This document shows positions 1 through 7,493 of a stretch of 63,817 nucleotides of DNA, in pieces. Location of the stretch: assembly GCF_013618625.1 (NCBI RefSeq), contig NZ_JABRWO010000019.1, positions 1-63,817 of the forward strand. The letters are read 5' to 3'. The translations under genes and the position numbers were made by a program. The stretch is from Bremerella alba. Its GTDB lineage: Bacteria; Planctomycetota; Planctomycetia; Pirellulales; Pirellulaceae. The notes beneath the pieces are model-generated. The model was given only the letters and a program-made list of their open reading frames with translations, ran no database searches and was not told the origin of the DNA. Numbering within the stretch: position 1 is the stretch's first letter; every line of letters starts with the position of its first letter.

Positions 1-164
1 ATTCAGGGCATGATAGATCGAACCTCCCTCATCGGCACGCTTTTGTCGAGGCATGGCACTTCACCGAGCAGCAAATGGGATCGTGGACTATTACTGAATA
101 GTGTATCATACCCCCAAGGCAGATTAAAGACCCCCGTCCCCTTTTCTTCCCCCCCTTTTCTTCC
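1..164. other. Window edge, no gene seen
   Basis: No credible coding sequence. The stretch just downstream of the minus-strand gene stop (about 128-172) is a long C/T-only run on the plus strand, that is a purine tract on the transcribed minus strand. I see no clear hairpin. Confidence 0.5.
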
Positions 165-692
165 CTATCCCCATACCAATACGACTCCAAGCCGTTTCTT
201 TTGTGCAAACTTGAATACCTCGATGATTTCGCTTGCGTCCTCTTCAAGCTCACCATCGTCCGCAATTTCCCACTGTTCTTTGATGGAATCGACAATGCGA
301 GGCAACTCGTCGGACTCAATTGTGCCTATGCTTGGGAGCCCGGTGGACCCTGGCAATTGGGTAGGAGGGTTGTCAAGAAAGCGAGTGATCGACTGCTTTT
401 GGGAGTCTAGGATATAGCCATTCCAATCCTTCTTGGCCAGAAAGCGGCACAACTCTTCCAGAGCATAGGCATGTTGTGCATAATCGTCCGACAAGGACGC
501 CTTCCCCGCCAACAAATTTTCCAGAGCAGTCGCTAGCGGAACACGACCGGATCCAGGATCGAAATCATCTTCATCGTCAAATTCATCTGGATTTGAGCGA
601 ATGATCTTCTTCTGGAGCTTTTCGTCTGCCTCGCCAACAGTGTCCCTCAAATTTTTCAAGTCGATTGCATATGCACTGAGTGTGTAGCTCAT
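165..692 (-). CDS. DUF7691-like hypothetical protein
   Basis: A 175-residue soluble protein without signal peptide or membrane segment. Its N-terminus (MSYTLSAYAIDLKNLRDTVG) and acidic middle resemble small proteins annotated DUF7691 in actinobacteria and planctomycetes, as far as I remember that family. A DEFDDEDDFD acidic cluster lies near residues 36-45. No catalytic motif is visible and the function is unknown. It stands alone, with more than 800 bases of apparently gene-free DNA upstream. The ATG start sits at the conserved-looking MSYxLSxYxxD beginning. Confidence 0.7.
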   Translation of the reverse strand: MSYTLSAYAIDLKNLRDTVGEADEKLQKKIIRSNPDEFDDEDDFDPGSGRVPLATALENLLAGKASLSDDYAQHAYALEELCRFLAKKDWNGYILDSQKQSITRFLDNPPTQLPGSTGLPSIGTIESDELPRIVDSIKEQWEIADDGELEEDASEIIEVFKFAQKKRLGVVLVWG

Positions 693-1526
693 TCTTAATC
701 CTTGAGTGTTCTGGTTTCGTTAGTTATCGAATACCCGACCGCATTCCCGGCCAGTTAGTCGGTGACAAGTTTCGGGGAACTCGATCCGGGTTGCGTGGAG
801 GCCTAAATCCCTGAACTCCGACTTTGTACTCAGTTTCTTTTCTGGTTATGTGCAACCTAGTGACAACCGCGAGCATCACATCACGGTCACTGTACGAAGA
901 GCGAGGATAAGGGGTCAGGACTCGTGTCGTGAATTAATGCTTCCATTGTTGAGACATACTTTACGAACTTCGTTAAGTCGGGCAAGCAAACCGGTCCCCT
1001 TGTCTCCGTCGACACCTCGGGCATACCAATGCCTGAAAGGCCTTGCCTGGTAGCTACTCAAAGCGATTAGCCGTGGCCCGCCAAGCAGCCATTTGAACGT
1101 GCAGGACGGCCTGTACTTGCGATCGACAAGCAAAGCCAGACAGTTGGCCCAATTTACCCTGGTACATGAGAGGATGCGAGCGTCTTCTGACAGCGGCAAA
1201 TCGATCCCTGCCGAGGTGGCCCTGTGTCCACCAGAGAGCCGACAGACTCGCAAGTTCTTATCAGATAACCCCAAACGACAATACGCCCAGAGCTTGCACT
1301 CTCGGCGTTTTGCGTGAACTGGATTGTTGGCGGAAATACCGTCCCAAAGAAAGGCTCCCCTTCCCCGCGAAATTCATTTGACGACCTGCCCCCCATACCC
1401 CAAGATACGGGCAGAAGGGCTTCCTCGCGGATTTCCGCATTTTGTGACCAAGATTGCCGCAAAATGGCCGAATACCCGGATGAAATGCAGCTTCGGTTTT
1501 GCTTATCTTTGTGAAAGGTCGGTCTG
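693..1526. other. Long gene-poor interval
   Basis: About 830 bases between divergent genes. Short open frames exist on both strands (for example 915-1274 minus and 1093-1317 plus), but they overlap each other, lack convincing ribosome binding sites and show no recognisable protein features. I see no tRNA, strong hairpin or repeat. It could contain decayed coding sequence. Confidence 0.5.
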
Positions 1527-2162
1527 ATGTCCCTGTACCTGGTGTTTCTCGGCTGTGCTGTTGTGGCTGGAACGGTGTTCGTCCTCCAGTTTCTGCTGGC
1601 GGTCGTGGGCGTGGGCCTGGAAGGGACCGATTTCCCCGACGAAATCCCGGATGATATCCCCGACGATGTCGGCGGAGACTCGCACGGTTCGACGGCCTTG
1701 TTCGGGGTGCTTTCGTTCAAAACCATTGTCACCGCGCTGACCTTCTTTGGTCTCGCTGGTTTGGCCTGTTTGTCGGCCGGTTTGAACGAGCCGGTCTCGT
1801 TCACCATCGCGGTGGTCTTCGGTCTGGCTGCCATGTACGGGGTGCACTGGATGATGCAGTTGATGATGAAGCTGGCCCAAGATGGGACCGTTCGCATTCG
1901 CAACACGGTGGGCGAGCACGGGACGGTTTACATCCCCATTCCGGCCAATCAAAGCGGTGTCGGCAAGATCCAGGTTCGCGTGCAAGATCAGCTGGTCGAG
2001 TTCGCTGCCCAGACCACTGCCGACGAAAAGCTCACCACCGGCACGCCGGTTCAGGTGATCGAAACCGTTAGCCCGACGATCGTGCTGGTCGTTCCGCTTT
2101 CGACCCAAGTCGACGCGCACCCAGATTCCGCAGAACCGGAACAAACGGCGCAAGCCCACTAA
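1527..2162 (+). CDS. NfeD-like membrane protein, flotillin partner
   Basis: A 211-residue protein with three hydrophobic segments (about residues 3-30, 58-80 and 88-112), an acidic DEIPDDIPDD loop between the first two, and a C-terminal soluble beta-rich region (about 113-190) that fits the OB-fold of NfeD/YqiJ-type proteins. It lies 120 bases upstream of a flotillin in the same direction. That is the usual arrangement of NfeD-family proteins with flotillin/SPFH proteins in membrane microdomains. The family assignment rests on topology plus this pairing. The last 15 residues are polar and probably disordered. Confidence 0.7.
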   Translation: MSLYLVFLGCAVVAGTVFVLQFLLAVVGVGLEGTDFPDEIPDDIPDDVGGDSHGSTALFGVLSFKTIVTALTFFGLAGLACLSAGLNEPVSFTIAVVFGLAAMYGVHWMMQLMMKLAQDGTVRIRNTVGEHGTVYIPIPANQSGVGKIQVRVQDQLVEFAAQTTADEKLTTGTPVQVIETVSPTIVLVVPLSTQVDAHPDSAEPEQTAQAH

Positions 2163-2282
2163 AAAAACGTCTTGTCTGCTGACGACTGCCCCAGGAAGGG
2201 TAGTCTGTGACCTACATACACCTAGATGTGCCAGCGCGCGGATTGCGCCCGCACCAAGCCCTGACAACGAGGAACCCCGTTC

Positions 2283-4010
2283 ATGCAGTACGCACTATTG
2301 ATCGCCCAAGGCTCTGACGGACTACTGAGTTGGTTCGGAACGACGTGGGGCATCCTTTCGATCATCGTCATCCTGGTCGTGATGGCTTTCTTCGGTTTTT
2401 TGATCCTGCTGCAAAGCCAATACAAACGCTGCCCGAGTAACCGTGTGCTGGTCGTTTACGGTCGGACCGGTGGCGGCAAGTCGGCCCAAACGGTTCATGG
2501 TGGTGCCAAGTTCGTCATCCCGCTGGTGCAGGACTACGCCTACTTAAGCCTGGAACCAATTCAAATTGAAATCCCGCTGCGTGGTGCGCTTTCTTCGGAA
2601 AACATCCGCGTGAATGTCCCTAGCTGCTTTACCGTCGCCATTGGCACCATGCCGGGCGTGATGGACAACGCGGCCGTCCGTTTGCTGGGTCTCACTACGA
2701 ACGAGATTCGCAAACAGGCCGAAGAGCTTATCTTCGGTCAGCTGCGTCAGGTCATCGCTTCGATGGGGATCGAAGAGATCAACCGCGACCGCGATACATT
2801 CCTCGAACACATTCAACGTTCGCTGGAGCCGGAACTCAACAAGATCGGCCTGGTGCTGATCAACGTGAACATCACCGACATCACCGACGAGTCTGGCTAC
2901 ATCGACGCCATCGGTCAGAAGGCCGCCTCGCTGGCCATTCAATTGGCCCGTGGTGACGTGGCCGACAACGAGAAGATGGGTGAAATTCGTGTTGCTTCGG
3001 CTCAACGTGACCGAGAAGTCGAAGTCGCCAACGCGACCAAGGCCCGGATGATTGGTACTCGCGAAGCCGAACGCGAACAGGCCATTCGGATCGCCGACTT
3101 GAACAAAGAACAAACGGTCGGCGAACGTGCCGCCGAGTTCGAGCGCGAAGCGAAGGTGAAAGATGCCGAGCGTGAAAAGCGTATTCGCATGGCCGACGCC
3201 GACGCCGCGGCGATCATCGGTGAACGCAACGCCGAGTTTGATCGCGAAGCGCAGGTGAAAGACGCCGAGCGAGCCAAGCGTATTCGTATCGCCGAAGCCG
3301 ACGCCACGGCCATCGAAGGGGAAAACCTTTCCGAAGCCAAGGTCGCTGCCTCGAAGGCCGAACTTTCGGTCAAGAGAGCCGAAGCATACGAACGCGGTGA
3401 AATCCGCAAACGCGAAGCGGAAGGTGCCGTGCAAGAGGCCGAGAACCGTGCCCTGGCCAAAGCGGCCATCGCCGAGGCCGAACGCGTCGAAGCGGAGAAG
3501 CGAGCCTTACTGGAAGCACCGGCCAAAGCCGAGAAAGCCAAGATCGAAGTCGATTCGGCTGCCGAAGCTGCCAAACGACGCATCCTGGCCCAAGCCGAAG
3601 CCGACGCGATCTACGCCAAGCTGGAAGCCGAAGCCCGCGGTGAATACGAGAAGCTGGCCAAGAAGGGTGCCGGTTTGAAAGCGATCGTCGAAGCTTGCGG
3701 TAGCAGCAAGGAAGCTTTCCAACTGATGCTGCTCGAACACCTCGACACGCTGGCCGAAAGCAGTGCCAAGGCCATCTCGAACATCAAGTTCGACAAGGTC
3801 GTCGTCTGGGAAGGTGGCGGTCAGAACGGCCGCTCGAACACCGCCGACTGGCTCAGCGGCATGGCCAAGACCTTGCCTCCGATGATGCAGGTCATGAAAG
3901 ACATCGGCGGCATCGAACTACCAGAAGCATTGGTTCGCTACACAGAAGACCCCGAGTCGCTGGCCAACGGCCAAAACAAGCCGAACCAACAGGAACCTTC
4001 GGCCAACTAA
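2283..4010 (+). CDS. Flotillin family (SPFH/Band 7) protein
   Basis: A 575-residue scaffold of membrane microdomains. One N-terminal transmembrane helix (about 22-44) is followed by a SPFH domain beginning RVLVVYGRTGGG (about 54-220) and a very long Ala/Glu/Lys/Arg coiled-coil stalk (about 230-460). The C-terminal domain carries the AxAEADAIYAKLEAEA-type flotillin signature near 440. The stalk contains a clean internal tandem repeat of 33 residues (280-312 and 313-345). It probably forms an operon with the NfeD-like gene just upstream. A hairpin terminator follows the stop codon. Only a membrane-associated scaffolding role can be stated. Confidence 0.92.
   Translation: MQYALLIAQGSDGLLSWFGTTWGILSIIVILVVMAFFGFLILLQSQYKRCPSNRVLVVYGRTGGGKSAQTVHGGAKFVIPLVQDYAYLSLEPIQIEIPLRGALSSENIRVNVPSCFTVAIGTMPGVMDNAAVRLLGLTTNEIRKQAEELIFGQLRQVIASMGIEEINRDRDTFLEHIQRSLEPELNKIGLVLINVNITDITDESGYIDAIGQKAASLAIQLARGDVADNEKMGEIRVASAQRDREVEVANATKARMIGTREAEREQAIRIADLNKEQTVGERAAEFEREAKVKDAEREKRIRMADADAAAIIGERNAEFDREAQVKDAERAKRIRIAEADATAIEGENLSEAKVAASKAELSVKRAEAYERGEIRKREAEGAVQEAENRALAKAAIAEAERVEAEKRALLEAPAKAEKAKIEVDSAAEAAKRRILAQAEADAIYAKLEAEARGEYEKLAKKGAGLKAIVEACGSSKEAFQLMLLEHLDTLAESSAKAISNIKFDKVVVWEGGGQNGRSNTADWLSGMAKTLPPMMQVMKDIGGIELPEALVRYTEDPESLANGQNKPNQQEPSAN
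3120..3317 (+). repeat. Tandem 99-bp repeat inside flotillin stalk
   Basis: Two adjacent units (3120-3218 and 3219-3317) encode 33-residue copies, both of the form GER.AEF.REA.VKDAER.K. The copies differ at several residues but keep the heptad-like pattern. A weaker partial unit (REAEREQAIRIADLNKEQTV) precedes them. This suggests the coiled-coil lengthened by in-frame duplication. Confidence 0.85.
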
Positions 4011-4039
4011 CGTTTGCCCAGGACCTAAAAAACCACATG

Positions 4040-4070
4040 AATAGCCGCCCGCGTGCGGCTATTCTCTTTT
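4040..4070 (+). terminator. Rho-independent terminator after flotillin
   Basis: A 9-bp stem AATAGCCGC / GCGGCTATT with a 6-base loop is followed by CTCTTTTC. It ends the NfeD-flotillin transcript. Confidence 0.8.
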
Positions 4071-4200
4071 CTTGCCGGAGGCCGCCACTTCTCCAAGCTA
4101 ATCGTCTTGCATCGTCAAATGCTTATGATTAAATCAGAGGAGCGGTAGAGTTATTTCATTCGGACTTGGATCACGCAAACCAAATAGACGGCGGTTTACT

Positions 4201-5349
4201 ATGGGAAAGAAAACTCCTGGCCCCATCTGCCGAACGCGCGGACATGGCTGCCCCGATAAGCAAACGCTGGATAAGTCACGATCGAATGTTCAACGACCAG
4301 TCGGTACGGAAAAGAAAACGGCGAACTTCCAGGAACAGGAGCTAGGCACCTGGAATAGTTTCACCGAGACCATAAGTGACACTGCCAATGATGTCCTGAA
4401 TACAGTCTGGGACACGAAGTCATTTTCATGGGTACTTGCCCAGATTTTGAAAAAACTGGGGGAAGATCATCATTCGTGGAAGTTCAAATTCTTTGCCCAC
4501 TTTTTATCCGGCGGTGGCGAAGCCATGACGGAATTTACCCAGGTGCCAATGGATTGGCAGAACGCCATCCGGCAGAACTGGCGGAAAACCAGCAGCATTC
4601 GCCGAGATGTGATGAAGGCCCAGAAAGCCAAGTACCCTAAAGGTAAATTTAGAATCAAACCTTATAACTGGGGCGTGGAAGATCTGACTGGCGCGTTGGG
4701 GCACTTTGACCTGACGTATTCTAAAAAAAGTAAAACAGAAACCTACTTGATCGAAGACTACTATGATTTTCCCTATTACGATGAGTCCGACGGCCTACTA
4801 AAAGACCACGGCGCGACACTTCCCCCATCGCTTCCAAAATGGATGAGCGATAAGCTCATCTCCCTACTTCCAACTCGTGGATACGCCGTTCCAGAGGGAA
4901 AATCTGCAGGCTCCAATCAAAAGTTCAAGATCGTCCAAAAGAATAATGGATCGCTACTATTGACCATTCCCACCGGCTGGCTCCGAGCCAATGGGAAAGC
5001 CTTTAACGTGTCGGCGTCCTTCAATAACCAGTTCAATATCGAAAAATATATAGCTGCGTTTGATGAAGAATCGTACGTCTTCTGGGAGGCCCTCGATGAA
5101 GATGACCTGGCACATGACCTGATATTCGTGAAAAGCGAAGCACAGCAGGTGAAAGTCTTCAACCATTTAAAGGCCAAACGGCCCGCAGAAGTCGTCGACG
5201 TCGCCAAGTATTTCGTCGAGGACCTCGTTGCCCGAACCTCTCCACCGACGATTGCCGATTTGAGTAAAAAACCAGCGTTGACGAACCTGCTCCGGAGCTT
5301 TTTAAACGGAACTCCCCTTGCCAGCAAACTGCCGGCTGCCAAGAAGTAG
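4201..5349 (+). CDS. Hypothetical protein with degenerate colicin-M-like domain
   Basis: A 382-residue protein with no signal peptide or membrane helix. Residues about 96-250 resemble, by eye, the activity domain of colicin M-type lipid II hydrolases. HFLSGGGE (100-107) matches the colicin M HYLWGNGAE region. A stretch about 80 residues later contains EDYYDF (185-190), matching the colicin M DDKYDF catalytic segment. A LLPTRGYAVPEG stretch (222-233) resembles the colicin tail region. The catalytic Asp-x-Tyr-Asp pattern is present, but the following His-Arg pair is not: the only nearby His (203) is further away and followed by Gly. Residues 1-45 are basic and polar, and 250-382 form an extra domain. 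It is monocistronic with a weak ribosome site. The function is uncertain: effector, immunity-like relic or unrelated fold. Confidence 0.5.
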   Translation: MGKKTPGPICRTRGHGCPDKQTLDKSRSNVQRPVGTEKKTANFQEQELGTWNSFTETISDTANDVLNTVWDTKSFSWVLAQILKKLGEDHHSWKFKFFAHFLSGGGEAMTEFTQVPMDWQNAIRQNWRKTSSIRRDVMKAQKAKYPKGKFRIKPYNWGVEDLTGALGHFDLTYSKKSKTETYLIEDYYDFPYYDESDGLLKDHGATLPPSLPKWMSDKLISLLPTRGYAVPEGKSAGSNQKFKIVQKNNGSLLLTIPTGWLRANGKAFNVSASFNNQFNIEKYIAAFDEESYVFWEALDEDDLAHDLIFVKSEAQQVKVFNHLKAKRPAEVVDVAKYFVEDLVARTSPPTIADLSKKPALTNLLRSFLNGTPLASKLPAAKK

Positions 5350-5391
5350 GCCGTCACATGCCCTGAACCTAAGGATCCTCACATTTCTGGT

Positions 5392-6453
5392 TCAGCGCCG
5401 CGGATCACCCAGCGGGTTGTTCAGCGCCTCGTTGAGCGGATTCAGGTACAACGCAAAGAACAGCTTGAAGATCACCATGACGATCAGTCCGGCAATCATC
5501 ATCCAGATGATCACGCCCCCAATGACCGAAAGCGTGAGAAGCGCGGCCCGTGCTTTCTCTTGATACAAGTTGGAAAGCTTCTCCATCGACTCGGCCAGCA
5601 TCCCCGAGATTTCGCCCGTTTCGACGACATCCAGAAAGTCTGGCGGGAAACTGCGCGTCTGTCGTAATATATTGTGAATCTCTTCCCCGGCTAAAAGCTC
5701 GCGGTCGATCTGACCAGCAAACTGCTGATAGTACTGACTACGGCTGGCTTCCAGCGACAACCGCATCGCTTTGCGGATCTCCATCCCGCCGCCAATTGTC
5801 AACGACATAGCCCAGGCCATACGCGACAGACAAAGCGTCCGGATCGGGACACCGAGGCCAGGTATGTTCATCAACAATCGGTCGAGCTGCAAGAAACTAA
5901 ACTTGCCGCGCGACCACATCAAATAGACGCAGAAGCATAAAAAGACGATCGTTCCGATGATCGCGAAGAACTCAATAGCCCCCTTCGCCCCGACCAGCCC
6001 GATACCTAGAGGGTCCATCTTTTTCCCGGTCATCTCCGAGACCCAACCCATCATATAGATCAGAAAGCCAACGATCAGAATCGCCAGCACCAACTGAATC
6101 ATTGGCCATAGGATACCGGCCAGAAACGAACGGCGGAGCGTAATCTGATGCTCGTACTGATCGGCCAGCTCCAGGAAGATGCGATCGAGATGCCCCGTTT
6201 GCTCGCCCAGTTCCACCATCTGTCGAAAGAGTTTCGGAAAGTATTCTCCCGTATGATTGATCGATTCATGCATCGTGTGTCCATCTTCGATGCCGTCGAC
6301 GATCACCTGCATGTTGTAGCGAAGCGAACCGGTGGCTCGCTCCGCTTCTCGTTTCCAGATCCGCAAAAGATCGACCCCAGCATGCAGCTGATTACCGATC
6401 CGACGACACAGTTGAACGAGTTGATTGGTGCTGATACGGGGTGAGAAGAGCAT
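5392..6453 (-). CDS. Type II secretion / type IV pilus GspF-PilC family protein
   Basis: A 353-residue inner-membrane platform protein of the GspF/PilC family. Three transmembrane segments are visible (about 110-140, 155-185 and 315-345), separated by two helical cytoplasmic domains. Each domain carries the pattern seen in T2SSF domains: LCRRIGNQLHAGVDLLR near the start and LSRMAWAMSLTIGGGMEIRK near 215. The length is somewhat below the usual 400 residues because the N-terminal extension is short. It lies alone, convergent with the gene at 4201 and divergent from tyrA, so the rest of the secretion system must be elsewhere. Substrate is unknown. Confidence 0.88.
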   Translation of the reverse strand: MLFSPRISTNQLVQLCRRIGNQLHAGVDLLRIWKREAERATGSLRYNMQVIVDGIEDGHTMHESINHTGEYFPKLFRQMVELGEQTGHLDRIFLELADQYEHQITLRRSFLAGILWPMIQLVLAILIVGFLIYMMGWVSEMTGKKMDPLGIGLVGAKGAIEFFAIIGTIVFLCFCVYLMWSRGKFSFLQLDRLLMNIPGLGVPIRTLCLSRMAWAMSLTIGGGMEIRKAMRLSLEASRSQYYQQFAGQIDRELLAGEEIHNILRQTRSFPPDFLDVVETGEISGMLAESMEKLSNLYQEKARAALLTLSVIGGVIIWMMIAGLIVMVIFKLFFALYLNPLNEALNNPLGDPRR

Positions 6454-6592
6454 ACGGTCGTTTGAAGTTGTCGGTGTTCAGTTTTCAGCAAGAGACGCAG
6501 CACGCCTCGACAAGGTCTGCTCCCATCTTACTGAAAACTGCACACTTCACACTGAAAACTCCCACAACTCCTGCTTACGCTCAGTATTTTGT

Positions 6593-6598
6593 TATAAT
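6593..6598 (+). promoter_or_regulatory. Candidate -10 element for tyrA-purSL-purQ
   Basis: A perfect TATAAT lies 35 bases upstream of the GTG start chosen for tyrA. No good -35 is seen. It supports the downstream start, because the longer open frame would begin before the promoter. Confidence 0.4.
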
Positions 6599-6632
6599 CT
6601 TCCATTCTCCCGTAACTTCCCAGGCAAACATC

Positions 6633-7493
6633 GTGGCTTCAGACTTCAAACAAATCGCGATCCTCGGCGTTGGGCTCATTGGTGGCTCGATCGGGCTGGC
6701 TGCGCTGAAGCGAAAGATTGCCGATAAAGTGGTCGGCATCGGTCGCAGCGAAGAAAAGCTGGCCAAGGCTAAGCGGCAAGGCTGCATCACCGAAGCCACC
6801 ACCCAGTGGCAGGCCGGCATCCGTGGGGCCGACTTAGTCGTGGTCTGCTCGCCGGTCGAGTCGATTGTTCCACTGGTTGAACAGTTGGTCCCCTTTTGCC
6901 AGCCTGGGACCATCATCACCGATGCCGGTAGCACCAAGCAGAAGATCGTAGACACCCTCCATTTGAGTGAGTCGATCCGCGGCCGCAAAGAGGTTTACTT
7001 CGTCGGCAGCCACCCGATGGCCGGCAGCGACAAGAGTGGCAGCGATCATGCGACGGCCGATCTGTTTCAAAATCGGGTGACAATCGTGACGCCGGTGGCC
7101 GAAACGGAAAGAACCGCCAAAGCGACTGTTCGTAAATTTTGGGAGTCGCTCGGCAGCGAAGTCCACGAGATGAGCCCGACCGAGCACGACGCCGTCGTGG
7201 CCGCTACGAGCCACATGCCCCACGTTATCGCGGCATTGGTGGCGGCTTCTACTCCCGAAGCGATGCTACAGTTCACCAGTACGGGTTGGGCCGATACCAC
7301 GCGTATTGCCGCCGGCGACATCGATTTGTGGCGTCAAATCCTGACGACCAATCGGGGCCACGTCTTGCAGTCGCTAGCGAACTTTGAGAAATTGCTGGCT
7401 GCCTTTCGAACCTCGCTGGAAGCAGGACAGGAAGAGCACTGGATCAAGCTCCTAAAACAGGGAAAGCACCACCGTGACATTGTGGGAAGTTGA
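6633..7493 (+). CDS. tyrA: Prephenate dehydrogenase
   Basis: A 286-residue NAD(P)-dependent enzyme converting prephenate (or arogenate) to the tyrosine precursor. The Rossmann fingerprint [14 protein letters not shown] lies just after the start. It is followed by [11 protein letters not shown], the ITDAGSTK segment, and [14 protein letters not shown], which carries the conserved His of the family. I chose GTG at 6633: the open frame extends upstream to 6441, but that part is repeat-like and contains a TATAAT box, while the protein fold begins at 6633. The 3' end overlaps purL by 20 bases, so the two are probably translationally coupled. Confidence 0.9.
   Translation: MASDFKQIAILGVGLIGGSIGLAALKRKIADKVVGIGRSEEKLAKAKRQGCITEATTQWQAGIRGADLVVVCSPVESIVPLVEQLVPFCQPGTIITDAGSTKQKIVDTLHLSESIRGRKEVYFVGSHPMAGSDKSGSDHATADLFQNRVTIVTPVAETERTAKATVRKFWESLGSEVHEMSPTEHDAVVAATSHMPHVIAALVAASTPEAMLQFTSTGWADTTRIAAGDIDLWRQILTTNRGHVLQSLANFEKLLAAFRTSLEAGQEEHWIKLLKQGKHHRDIVGS

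Noticed and set aside
915-1317. Overlapping open frames on both strands in the gap before the NfeD-like gene
   Set aside because: No ribosome site, no recognisable protein features, and they overlap each other antisense.
1154-1906. Long minus-strand frame opposite the NfeD-like gene
   Set aside because: Shadow of the plus-strand gene; low-complexity composition and no domain.
6441-6632. N-terminal extension of prephenate dehydrogenase
   Set aside because: Contains repeat strings and a TATAAT box; the Rossmann fold starts only after 6633.
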